Positions 1 to 10,832 of a stretch of 21,125 bases of DNA are shown here, piece after piece; position 1 is the stretch's first letter; each line of letters starts with the position of its first letter. The position numbers were made by a program, and so were the translations under genes. The DNA is from Larix sibirica (Eukaryota; Streptophyta; Pinopsida; Pinales; Pinaceae). The notes under the pieces were generated by a model. It made no database searches. It worked only from the letters and a program-made list of their open reading frames with translations, and was not told where the DNA came from. The stretch lies in NCBI GenBank assembly GCA_004151065.3, contig NWUY0300051140.1, positions 1 to 21,125 on the forward strand, read 5' to 3'.

Positions 1-3000
1 AATGAAATTCTTGGTATAGAATTTAATTTTAATTATAATTCCAAATTTAATGAAATATGTGTTTCTATATTACCTTTTAAAACTTATAAGTGTACAATAG
101 TGTGTTCCATTTACATCATATCTATGGTTTTCATTGTCATTTGACAACTTTATATAATGGTTCGGTACAATCACTTTTAAGTGAGTATTTATCAAAAAAA
201 AATGAAAACAAATTAAAGAGAAAAAATTAGCACCCAATGCTATCCCACATTAGATATTTTGTAAAGTATGATTATTATTATCACTTTGGATTCATATCAA
301 AACTTGTGTTTGATTGGACGGCATTAGAGATGGTGCTATTGGATATTGTATATGCTTAGAATTTATATGCTAATTTACTATAGGAACACTTGTCATATCA
401 TGTGTGGATGAAAACTGCTATCTTATCTTTAAGATCAAATCATGGAAAACAATTATCTTTTTCACTTTGCCACTCGTGCATGGATGTCATGCAATCATTT
501 TTTTCTATCATTTGTGCATGGGAAACAAGTGTCATTTCTTTGTTATTTTTACATGGACAAGTATCCTCCTTTATTTATTACTTATGTACCAACACCAATT
601 GTCCTTTTTGTATTTCTTTTTTGCATCACATTATACTTGATTTATTTGTAAGTGCATTAATTTGCACATCGTATACATCCCTTAATGTTGCATGGTTAGA
701 TTTCTAGGGAAATAATACTAGGTCTAAACAATGAACAACCTAGACCATGCTTCTAGGTTCACATATGTGTACAATAGGACAACCAAATAAGGGATCAAAC
801 ACATTCTCATAAGGAGTCTCCCTAACTTAGAAAACCTCTTGGATTACCATGCATTCCCAATAATATATTATTAATTTATTTGCATGGTTCTTAACATCTA
901 ACATTGTAAGTATGAGGCTCAATGGTAAATATTCTCAATATCACTACACATGCCCATACACATATTAGTTCATGTACACATAAAAATATGTCATCATATA
1001 AAGGTACCATGCACCATGATTCTATCAAGAGTGTATTTTCCATCTTCCCACATAGAACAAACAATATGCACCAATGTTCCACATATACCATGCAATGGAT
1101 AACAAGTAGGTTAGATTGCTAGAAAACCCTAGAATCTCAAATCCCCAAATATTCAACTTTTAACTCTTTATGCAAGTATCAATATATATATTTACATTTT
1201 TTCTAATCTAAAGCCACATTCAATAATTGCTACTTTGACATATTAGCAAAGGGGAAAATTCATTCTAAATCACCTAGTATATATGGGAAGCTAAGCTACA
1301 AGAATAACATTTCCCCAGTTTTCTCTTCTTATTTCTATCCATAGTACAAATTGTTTTGAGGTTGGCAGAGACTTGAACAATGTTAGTTAAATTCCATTGT
1401 CTAGTTTAGGTAAAGGGGTTTTCTTGGTCTAAATTATATGATTCATGACTCCTCTAATTCACATTGGAGGGAAATTTAGACAATGAATCCTTATTCATTT
1501 ATGTATCCATTTCAATAACATATCCTTAAGGAATTGATACATTGTTTTACCTGACCTAGATTTTTGAATGCCTCTACTTTCTTTCCCATGAAAATTTTCA
1601 TTATATTCTACCATCCAATGGGTTTTCTATATTCCCATGATTGGTTGGAGAAACCTTTTCCTTGATGAATTATACCTTCAAATCCCATGTCTTTAGAAAT
1701 AATCTACACCAAAAAATTATATTCTCATAATCAAATTTATAGGTCCATTCAGAATCATTGCACTCTAGAATGACCTTATATAATATACATGTACTTAGGT
1801 TAATCTACAAAACTTTAGTCACAAGTAACTTTTTTACTCCTCTAGCTTATGTTAATCTTAATAAATTTTCCAAGGGAATTTTCAATTGCTTCTAAACAAT
1901 CCTTATCTGGGAAGTGGATGGTGAGATTCAATAATATTACCAAAACCGGGGTTATTAATATGGACTTGAAGCCTCTATAAAACTGAAGAACCATGGTAAT
2001 TATTCCATCACCATTCTTTGATCTTTACATCCATGGTTAAAATGACGAAAGATAAAGAAATCTCTAGAGGAAAAACTTGTACCACATATGATCTAGCCTA
2101 ATTAAGTTAATGCATCCTATGAGAGTTTGAGATGATAACCAAAACTCATTAAATTTATAGATCAAAAATTGTTTTTTCAATCTACAATGTACTTGATAAG
2201 CTCAAACAATTAAAACCACAACACGTGAGGTGTTTTTTCTTCTTGCATGGTGCAATACATTGAGATTTTTATGTTGTAAAGAAGAAGATGACATGTTATA
2301 GACCACATATTTTAAATGGAAAGGACTCAGAAATATCATCGATGTCCCTTCCATAAAAAGGACTTTCAGCCTTTAAGGTGGAGGTCATTCCTCTACTCCA
2401 ATCCCCTCCATAGATATGTGGCTCTAAGGATAGGGTTGGTTTCTTTTGATAGCTATAATGGGCTAGAGTATACTCATGATCCAACATGTTCATGGAAAAT
2501 ATCACTCTTTGATGGTCAAGTGGAATATGTACCAGGACCCAAATTTTAACTCACATCATCAATAGTGTATGAAATATTCAATTGCATGGCGATCAATTTC
2601 CATAAAATATTTTTTACAAATATTTTCATGCCCCTTTAAGAGAAGAAAAATAAACAATATTGATCCCAAGGTCCAATGCTTTCCTACAAAACCCTTGGTA
2701 ATGGTAATCTCTAGCTAGTTTAGACCATGTCACAACAATTCTTTCAAAATTTTGCTAAACTCTGGGTGAGCATTTTCTATGCTTTCGTACTTTGCCAGTA
2801 ATGGTTTAGTTGTTATTGTTTCGCAAAACAGAATGATTCCTTTTGAAGGCTTGATGCAAAAAAATGTAGTGTACATCCACTTGAATCATTGCAATGATTC
2901 CTACTTACTTGATTTTCCATCTAGATTGTTGTGAATTTTGACCTCAACTAGACTTTGGGAATCATAACAAGTCACAAGCTTCTCTAGTTGCAAAGTATCA

Positions 3001-4165
3001 TTGGCATATCAATCTAAGATTGTGTTAAATTTTTGTTCTCCAACCAAATCTATGAATATCATAATTGCGCTCATATTGAAGCACACGGATTTTAAGCAAC
3101 ACACTCATTTGGAAGCCCTACCCTAGCTTGGTCTATATCTCACCCCTTTTTACTTCTAATTATACGAGCACAACCTTGAGATCAATGTCCTTATTTTTGT
3201 TTCATATTTTTACAATTTGAAAGCCTCTCTAATGGAGATGGGATACATCAGTGAACCTCAAGGACAAGTCCACTTGTTCTTAGGAGCTCATGTTGATCGC
3301 TTAAAGTATTTGACACATATTTTGTTTTTAAATATCTTTATTGAATCTTCTGCTCCATGGTTTCCCTTTTAATGTTGATCACCATTCCTATGTGTTGATT
3401 ATCCATCTAATTACAGATACAATAATAAATATTTTTTGTAATCTTAACTAAAAAGAATCATAAATGTACTACCTTACAACCTCAAGATCAATCTCTTTGT
3501 TATGATTTCATATTTTTACTACCTAAAAAGACTCTGTAATTTAAGATGGGTCCCATCGATAACCTAAATTCCAAGTCCACATGTTCTTAGGCACTCATGT
3601 TGATAGTTTGTACATACTTGATGTGGAATTTGCTATTAAATATATTTATTGCCTCTTCTCCTCCATAGTTTCCCTTGTGATGGGTCACCATGCCTATGTG
3701 TTTGTTATCCATTTAATGAAATGTGCAATGATTAATCTTATTTTTAATCTTAAAATTGTAAGAAGTCATAAATGTACAACCTTACAACCTTGAGATCAAT
3801 CTCCTTATTGGAATTTGATATTGTTACTACCTAAAAGGCTTCCCTAATGGAGATGGGCCAATGAGTAACTTCAAGACCAAGTCCACCTATTCCTAGTCAA
3901 CTTTACTATTAAATATTTTTATCACATGTTCTCCTCCATTAATGTCCTTGTGATGTTAGTGACCATGCCCTCTAGGGTGATTATTCATTTAATGAAATGC
4001 ACAATGATAAATCTTATTTGTAGTCCTAGCTCTAAAGAATCATACATGTACAACCTTATGTTTCATTTACATCACATCTATTGTTTTCTTTCCCTCTTGT
4101 TCTTTGTCATTAACAAATTGAATTAGTTGGTTGGGGTAATCCCTCACATCATTAGTTTAATGGAA
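1..4165. repeat. 4.15-kb tandem repeat unit, copy 1 (left end cut by the window)
   Basis: This stretch matches 4166-8302 collinearly over its whole length. Anchor pairs include the GAAATTCTTGGTA motif at 4 and 4169, the block near 1330 and 5480 (tatctatccata, then gaggttgg and agagact), the block near 1985 and 6140 (gaagaaccatg), and caaccttgag at 3171 and 7321. The offset drifts between about 4138 and 4172 because of small insertions and deletions. Identity judged by eye is very roughly four fifths. No ORF is long or conserved between copies, so I see no coding function. The short ORFs here (for example 390-707 and 2316-2549) are broken in the other copy. I cannot tell whether the unit is a satellite-like repeat, a long LTR or part of another element. 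Confidence 0.85.
3171..4050. repeat. Three ~300-bp sub-repeats nested at the end of unit copy 1
   Basis: Three direct copies start at 3171, 3478 and 3785, each opening with caacctt/caacctc and then agatcaat. The first two periods are 307 bp. The third copy is about 266 bp, because a segment after the shared 'aagtccac' block is missing. Shared landmarks in order are aatggagatggg, aagtccac, tcttctcctccat, ttatccat and agaatcata. The block is itself repeated in unit copy 2. Confidence 0.85.
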
Positions 4166-7100
4166 TATGAAATTCTTGGTACAAAATCTAATTTTCATAA
4201 ATTATTGACACTACTCGAGACTATTTTCTGGATTATAGTCCAATTTTAATTAAATGTATGTTTGTATCTCACCTTTTAATAATTATAAGTGTGAAATCAT
4301 ATCTTTCATCTACATCACAACAACATAACTTAGTGGTTCAGTACAATCACTTAAGTGAGTATTTATTAAAAACCAGGAAAACAAATTAAAGAGGAAAAAT
4401 TGGCACTCAATGTTATTCCACATTAGATATTTTGTAAAATTTGATTATTATTATCACCGTCGATTCATATTGAAACTTGTGTTTAATTGGAAGCCATCGT
4501 AGACCATGCTAATGGATACTGCACATATTTTTAGAGGTTATATCCTAATTTACTATAGGAAACTTGTCATATCATGCATGTATGACAAGTGCCATATTAT
4601 CTTTAAGATTGACTCATGCAAAACAATTAGCTTTCTGAATTTATCATTTATGCATGGATAGCATGTGTTTCTCTCTTTATAATTTTTTCATGGGAAACAA
4701 GTGTCATTACTTTGTTATTTTTACATGGACAAGTGTCCTCATTTATTTATTACTTATGTACAAACACCAAATGTCCTTTTTTATTTCCTTTTTTTAATCA
4801 CATTATACTTTATTTATTTGTATGTACAAGCACATCACATACACCCCTTAATGTTGCATGGTTAGATTCCTAGGTTAATAATACTAGGTCTAAATGATAC
4901 AACCTAGGACATACTTTTAGGTTCAAATGTGTGTACAATAGGACAACCAAATATGGGATCAAACACATTATCCTAAGGGGTCTCCCTAACAAAACTTTTT
5001 GAATTACCATGTATTCCCAAAAATATATTATTAATATATATGCATGATGGTTCCTAACATCTAATAATGTAAGTATGGGGTTTAGTGTTAAATATTATCA
5101 ATATCACTATACATACCCATACACATATTAATTCACGTAAACAAAAAAATATATCATCATATAAAGGCACAACGCACCATCACTCTATCAAGAGTGTATT
5201 AAAGTTTGTCATCTTCCCACATAGACCAAACAATATGCACCATTAATGTTCCATACCTACCATATAATGCATAATAGGTAGGTTAGGTTGTTACAAATCC
5301 CTAGAATCTCAAATCCAAAAATATTCAACTTTTAACTCTTTATGCAAGTATCAATATATATTTACATTTTTCTATTCTAAATCCATATTCAAGAATGGCT
5401 ACTTTGAAACATTGGCAAAGGGGAAACCTCATTGTCAATTACCTAGTAGATATGGGAAGCTATAATATACGCTTTTCCCATTTTTCCCTTCTTATATCTA
5501 TCCATATTACCAATTTATTTGAGGTTGGTAGAGACTCAAACAATGTTAATTGAATTGCATTGTGTCGTTTAGGTAAAGGGGTTTTCTTAGTCTAACTTAT
5601 ATGATTCATGACTCCTTTTCATCCGATTGGAAGGACTCCTTAGTCATTTATGTATCCATTTCAATAACATCCACTTAATGGTTTGATAAGTTGTTTTAAC
5701 TCACATACATTTTTTAATGCCTCTACTTTCTTTCCCAATCAAATTTTCACTAAATTTTACCATTCAATGGGTTTTCTAGATTCCTCTTCTTGGCTAGAGA
5801 AACCTTTTCTTTTATGAATGATTCCTTCGAACTCCATTTCTTTATAAATAATCTACACCTAAAATTTATATTCTCATAATCAAATTTCTAAGTCCATTGA
5901 GAATCACCGCACTCTATAATGGCCTTACCTAATATATGCGTACTTAGTTAAAGCACAAAAATTTGGGCATGAGTGAAACTTTCTTACTCCTCTAGCATAT
6001 GTTAGACTTAAGAAATTTTCCAAGAGAATTTTCAATGGCTTATAACAAATCCTTATATTGGAAGTGGATGGTGAGATTTAACAATATTACCCAAATCAGG
6101 GTAATTATTAAGATGGAAATTGACTCCACTATAAAAGTGAAGAACCATGAACATTCTTCCATGAGCTTTCTATGATCTTCTGCATCAATGGTAGAAATGA
6201 TGAAAGATAAAGAAATCTCTAGAGGAAAGCCTTACCACACCTTATCTAGTCTAACCAAGTTAATGTATTCTATGAGAGTTTGAGATGACAACCAAAATTC
6301 ATTGAATCTATAGATCGAATCATTTTTTTATTAGTCTTTGATGTACTTGCTAAGCTCAAATAATTAAAATCGTAACACCGTGAGGTGTTTTTTTTTCTCG
6401 TTGCATGTTGTAGGATCTTGAGAGGAGTTTTATATTGCAAAGAAGAGGATGATATGTTCTAGACCACTTCTTTGAAAGGAGAGGAATTCAAAGAAATATA
6501 ATTTTTGTCCCTTCCATATAGGGGACTTTGAGCCTTTGAGAGGAGGTCATTCCTCCACTCCAAGCCCCTCCACATAGATGTGGCACGAGTTATAGGGTTG
6601 GTTCCTTTTTATTTTTATAATGGGATAGAGTATATTCATCATTGAGCGGGTTCTTGGAAAATATCACCCTTTGATGGTTGACTCGAATATGTACCTAGAC
6701 CCATATTTTAATTTTCACGTCATCAATGGTGTATGCAATCTTCAATTACATGGTGATCAATTTCTATGAAAGAGTATTTACAAATATTTGCATGCCCCTT
6801 TAAGGGAAAACCAATAAGAAAGGTTCATTCAAGTTCCAATGCTTTCCTACCAAACCCTTAGCAAGGGTATTATCTAGCTAGTGTAGTCCATGTCACAACA
6901 TTCTTTCAAAAAGTTTGTTAAATTATGGGTGAGCATTTTCTAAGCTTTCATAATTGTGGTCGTTTAGTTATTATTGTTTCACAATAGAAAATGAGTCCTT
7001 TTAAAGGATTGATATAGTAACAATAGTGTACATCCACTTGAATCATTCCAATGATGCCCCCTTGATTTTCAATCTAGATTGTTGTGCATTTCGACTTCAA

Positions 7101-8302
7101 CCACCCTTTGGGCATCAAAACAACTCACAAGATTCTCTAGGTGTGGAGCATCTTGGCATGTCAAGATAAGATTGTGTTAAAAGTGTGTTCTTCATCCAAA
7201 TCCATGAATGTCAGAATTGTGCTCCTATTGAAGCACCTTGATCTTAAGCAACAGATTCATTTGGAAGCCCTACCCTAACTTGGTGTATACCTCACCCCTT
7301 TGTACTTCTAATTATACTCACAACCTTGAGATCAATCTCCTTATTGTGATTTCATATATTTACTAATTGAAAGCCTCTCTAATGGAGATGGAACCCATCA
7401 ATGAAACTCAAGGCCAAGTCCACTTGTTCTTAGGAACTCATGTTGATCGCTTAAAGTATTTGACACAGACTTTGCTATTATATATCTTTATTGCATCTTC
7501 TCCTCCATGGTTTCCCTTGTGATTGGCCTCCATACTTATGTGGTGATTATCCAACTAATGAAACTTACAATGAGAAATATTTTTTGTAATCTTAACTACA
7601 AAGAATCATAAATGTACTACCATACAACTTCAAGATCAATCTCTTTATTATAATTTCATATTGTTGGTACCTAAAAAGCTTCTCTAATGAAGATGGGACC
7701 CATCAACCTCAAGGCCAAGTCCACATGTTCTTAGGCACTCATGCTGATTGTTCGTACATACTTAATTTGGACTTTGCAATTACATATCTTTAATGCATCT
7801 TCTCCTCCATAGTTTCCCTTGCATTGGGTCACCATGTCTATGTGTTGATTATCCAACTAATGAAATGTACAATGATAAATTTTATTTATAAGATCTTAAA
7901 ACTGTAAAAAATCATAAATGCACAACCTTACAACTTTGAAATCAATCTCCTTATTGGAATTTGATATTATTCTATTTAAAAGGCCTCCCTAATGGAGATG
8001 GGACCATGAATAACTTCAAGACCAGGTCCACCTATTCTTAGTCCAATTTACTATTAAATGATGACATCTTCTCCTCCATTATTGTCCTTGTGAGGTTGGT
8101 GACCATGCTTATAGGGTGATTATTCATTGAATGAAATACACAATGATAAATCTTATTTGCAAACCCAAGTGTAAAGAATCATACATGTACAACCTTATGT
8201 TTGATTTACATCACACTATTGTTTTCTTTCCGTTTTGGTTTTTGGTAATTAACACCTGAATCAGCCGATTTGCGAAATCAGTCTCATCATTCGTTTAATG
8301 GA
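4166..8302. repeat. 4.15-kb tandem repeat unit, copy 2
   Basis: This is the second head-to-tail copy of the unit at 1-4165, in the same orientation and with no spacer. Differences from copy 1 are scattered substitutions and small insertions or deletions. Many are C/T or G/A changes, as expected from decay of methylated DNA. The junction at about 4140-4166 (cacatcattagtttaatgga) recurs at about 8283-8302 (ctcatcattcgtttaatgga), which marks the end of the unit. No gene, tRNA-like fold or recognisable retroelement protein was seen on either strand. Confidence 0.85.
7321..8189. repeat. Three ~300-bp sub-repeats nested at the end of unit copy 2
   Basis: Copies start at 7321, 7625 and 7931 (periods 304 and 306 bp), and the third is shortened to about 259 bp. 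The order and the shortened third member match the block at 3171-4050. The triplication and the internal deletion therefore predate duplication of the larger unit. Confidence 0.85.
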
Positions 8303-8525
8303 GTAATGCTCGAAAACTAATCGACGACGACGAAGGAAACAAGGAAAGGAGGGTACTCAATGGTATTCCAAATCAAATACGGACTACATCTTTTTGTATG
8401 TAATGATTACTATTATTCTCACGGTGTATTCACGTGGTCATGGAGAAAAGTTTCTCTTTGGAAAGCAGTGCACACGGCTTCATGCTATTGGATCTTGGAG
8501 ACTTTGGAAGTTATATCCAAATGTA
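8303..8525. repeat. Diverged partial third copy of the 4.15-kb unit start
   Basis: The stretch at 8352 onward (ggtactcaatggtattcca) lines up with 4401 (ggcactcaatgttattcca). Collinear matches follow: tgattactattattctcac with tgattattattatcac, ttggaaagca with ttggaagcca, catgctattggat with catgctaatggat, and gttatatcc with gttatatcc. About 190 bp of the unit start is missing relative to copy 2. This copy is much more diverged and keeps several CG dinucleotides (for example cgacgacgacg near 8321) that the other copies lack. An ORF at 8360-8584 overlaps it, but nothing supports it as coding. Confidence 0.6.
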
Positions 8526-9090
8526 AAAGAATAGTACCTAATCAGCCAAAAACTGGTTTGTTTGGACACTATACATTTATGTAATATTAAAGTTAAAAGA
8601 GCTCTGAAACCAACTTAAAAATGAAATTCTTTCAATAAACAATATTATAAACAACATTAGATAAGGCATGCAAACCTCATGGCTACTTACATCTCATTTA
8701 AACAAAAAAAAACTGTTTACAAAATCTTTGAATAAAAATAAAGATATCCAGGAAGTATTTACAAAATCTATGAATAGGAATAAAGATTTCAACCTTACAG
8801 ATGAGAAAATAAAGGTATCCATGGAGTACTTGAGGTGAATGATTGCGTGGCCATGGGGAAGGTATCGAAAAAGTAGGTATGTGAACGGAGTTCGAGAGAC
8901 TGATGCGCACTAAATAGACAGGAAGACCATGCTGGGCGAAAGCAGAAGTTCCACAGAGAATAAGGAGCAGGAATAGACCATTCGAAGGACGAATGAGAGG
9001 CCCCCCTTAAAGAATCACAATCATGGTGGCATCTCAACTGTTATTGGAAAACCTCTCACATGTCTCTCGTGGTAACAGCTTTAAACAGCA
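8526..9090. other. Upstream flank of the WRKY gene, no gene seen
   Basis: This A+T-rich intergenic stretch has no convincing ORF on either strand. Minus-strand ORFs at 8698-8910 and 8795-9037 overlap each other and show no recognisable domain. An imperfect direct repeat sits at 8716-8800, period about 42 bp, both copies opening with tttacaaaatct. A CATGCA (RY-like) hexamer occurs at 8668-8673. I saw no TTGAC W-box core here. Confidence 0.5.
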
Positions 9091-9098
9091 GTTATATG

Positions 9099-9105
9099 TA
9101 TATAT
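9099..9105 (+). promoter_or_regulatory. Candidate TATA box of the WRKY gene
   Basis: TATATAT lies 109 bp before the chosen start codon at 9208. Initiation 25-35 bp downstream, the usual plant spacing, would fall at about 9125-9140 and give a short 5' leader of roughly 70-80 nt. A+T richness makes chance matches common, so this is only a positional argument. Confidence 0.4.
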
Positions 9106-9135
9106 CTAGCCTCTAATTTCAACAAATACCAGTAC

Positions 9136-9198
9136 ATGTTCCCAAGTCGACTAGTAATTTTAATATCCTCCCGGTTTGTAAGGTTTACGTTTCTGTGA
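9136..9198 (+). other. Possible upstream ORF (20 codons) before the WRKY start
   Basis: An ATG at 9136 opens 20 codons and stops with TGA at 9196-9198, nine bases before the main ATG at 9208. It would act only if transcription starts upstream of 9136, which is borderline given the TATA candidate. Neither ATG has a purine at -3. Its peptide resembles nothing I know. Confidence 0.25.
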
Positions 9199-9207
9199 AC
9201 TTCACAC

Positions 9208-10651
9208 ATGCAGACCTCCGAAAATCCTGAAAGCCTTGTCCCTAGTAGTCTAATCAATCCTCAATCTGCTGATAGCAGTTTGGATCCAATAAATCCCTTG
9301 CTGTGGTATAATCCTATGGCTGCAAACGCTAATTACAGTCAGGAATCTTATAATTTTTATCAGCATAGTCATGCTCCCCTTGAATTTGTTCTAGACAAGA
9401 ACGGAGATTACGGATCCCCCGGACGAGAGGTGAAAATAGTAGAATCTACTGCATGCACAAGCCCAGGGGCGCAATGCTTCCCGAGCCCAGAAGAACAGCC
9501 ATCTGCAGATTTATCTGGCAACAACAAATGTTTGGATCTATCTGGAGAAATTGCGTAATGATCTCAAATGAAGGCTGAATCTATATTATCAACTTGAAGA
9601 CCGTGCCAGGCTGAATCTATGAATTGAAGCATCTGATTGTTGTATGAATTGTGTAGGGATAGCGAATCCAGCAAAAGGAGGAGGATCAGAAAAACTGAAA
9701 AGGGCCCTAGATATGTCTTCAAAACGAGATCCGAGCGGGATGTTTTGGAAGATGGCTACAAATGGAGAAAGTACGGGAGGAAATTACTTAGAAGTAGTCC
9801 TCATCCCAGGTATGCTCAGGGCATCATGCATGAACTGTTGTTAGTACGTAGACATTATTGAATATGTTGTGTGTCAGATGGGGAATTTTGTGCTATTAGG
9901 TTTGGATAGGATCTGTACGCCCTAATGCTTTAGGGTAATTGATCAATCGATGGGCGTGACCTAATTGTTTTTTAGGTAATTGATCAATCGATGGGCGTGA
10001 CCTAATTTTCTTTAGGTAATTGATCAATCGATGTGCCTATTGGTTTTATTGGTTTTTTTTTTCATCAGTAGAATGATTGATCCATTACGAATTTTTTGAT
10101 AGATGGTATTTTTTTTTCATCGGATTGATCCACCAACGCATAATGGATGAATTTTTTAATAGATGCTATTTTGAATGTTAAATTGATGAATATTTTGTGG
10201 AAAAAAATTGATAGATGATATTTTTAGAGATGTTTTTTATATTGATGAATGGTATTTTTAGTAAGGATGTAAATGAGTGGATTTTAAAGGGAATTAGAAC
10301 ACTGGTTGACCTGGAATCAGCGTTACAACATTGAGGAAAACCATTAAACCTATGGATGCTTCTTTTAACCTAATAAAAAATGAAATTGTTGAATTATTCA
10401 GGAGCTATTACAGATGCTCGGAAAACAATTGCAGCGTGAAGAAGAGAGTGGAACGCGAGGCTACTGACCCGGGACTGCTTATAACTACATACGAGGGCAC
10501 TCACAACCATGAAAGTCCCTCTGTGATCTACTATATTGGGAAGCCAATCATTTTACCACAGGCTCCCGGATCGAAGCCTGCCATAGTCCTTGTCAACGCG
10601 GGTGTATCTCCTGAAGCAGTCTTCACGTTTGCATCTCAACAAGCTTTGTAA
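9208..10651 (+). CDS. WRKY transcription factor, group IIc (WRKY50/51-like), WRKYGRK variant; exons 9208-9554, 9657-9809, 10402-10651
   Basis: Nuclear DNA-binding regulator; the family binds W-box-type promoter elements, often in defence and hormone responses. Three exons join with GT-AG introns of 102 nt (9555-9656) and 592 nt (9810-10401), both in phase 2, giving 249 residues and a TAA at 10649. The second intron splits the Arg codon just before SYYRC, the conserved WRKY-domain intron site. Residues 1-115 are Ser/Asn/Pro-rich with no known domain. A basic SKRRRIRK patch (121-128) may be a nuclear signal. The domain runs from about D148 to H203: heptad W152-K158 reads WRKYGRK, and the C2H2 finger is C172, C177, H201, H203 (CX4CX23HXH). 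The lead-in [16 protein letters not shown] and the SPHPR segment resemble Arabidopsis WRKY50/51, which carry WRKYGKK. The heptad's Q-to-R change may alter site preference. Retaining intron 1 stops after residue 116. Splicing is inferred from sequence alone, but all frames fit. Confidence 0.9.
9928..10049. repeat. Three-copy ~40-bp tandem repeat inside WRKY intron 2
   Basis: The core taattgatcaatcgatg begins at 9936, 9977 and 10017 (periods 41 and 40 bp). Copies 1 and 2 share the following ggcgtgacctaatt exactly; copy 3 departs after the core. Each copy contains the palindrome TTGATCAA next to ATCGAT. The repeat begins about 120 bp after the splice donor. Confidence 0.9.
10050..10300. repeat. 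Degenerate T-rich repeats in WRKY intron 2
   Basis: Variants of 'gatagatggtattttt' recur about four times (near 10100, 10158, 10210 and 10243), mixed with 'gattgatcca' and 'aattgatgaat' words. This is low-complexity intron sequence with no coding potential. A single TTGACC W-box-type hexamer follows at 10306-10311, still inside the intron. Confidence 0.5.
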
Positions 10652-10832
10652 ACACTGCCATTTGATGCCAATCATACCTTTTTTATTCGTTATATCTTTG
10701 TTCGCGTGAAGGGGACTCAGAAATATGCACTCTAATTACAAATATATGTAGCTGGAACGATTATACATTGCTAGCCATTTTATTTTCAGTGGGTGAGCGC
10801 TTTCTGCTTAGGCCCTCTTTCTGCTGAGTTGC
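10652..10832. other. Putative 3' untranslated region of the WRKY gene
   Basis: This stretch follows the TAA stop on the plus strand. I found no AATAAA hexamer in it, so the polyadenylation site cannot be placed. It ends where a three-copy repeat begins, so the transcript may run into that repeat. Confidence 0.4.

Noticed and set aside
390-707. Overlapping plus-strand ORFs at 390-707, 404-640 and 442-651
   Set aside because: They lie in the 4.15-kb repeat, have Phe/Ser/Leu-rich low-complexity content, and the matching part of copy 2 (about 4590-4880) does not keep the frames open.
2316-2549. 77-codon plus-strand ORF with an apparently protein-like composition
   Set aside because: The corresponding stretch of the second unit (about 6470-6715) contains stops and insertions or deletions, and no domain was recognised.
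8360-8584. 74-codon plus-strand ORF before the WRKY gene
   Set aside because: Its first part is the diverged third copy of the non-coding repeat; there is no domain or splice context.
8698-9037. Two minus-strand ORFs (8698-8910, 8795-9037) upstream of the WRKY gene
   Set aside because: They overlap in different frames, have no recognisable motif and cover a local 42-bp repeat.
9644-9844. 66-codon ORF overlapping the second WRKY exon
   Set aside because: It is out of frame with the WRKY domain and is a shadow of that exon.
10306-10311. TTGACC W-box in WRKY intron 2 as a self-regulatory site
   Set aside because: A single six-base match is expected by chance, and this WRKY variant may not prefer the W box.
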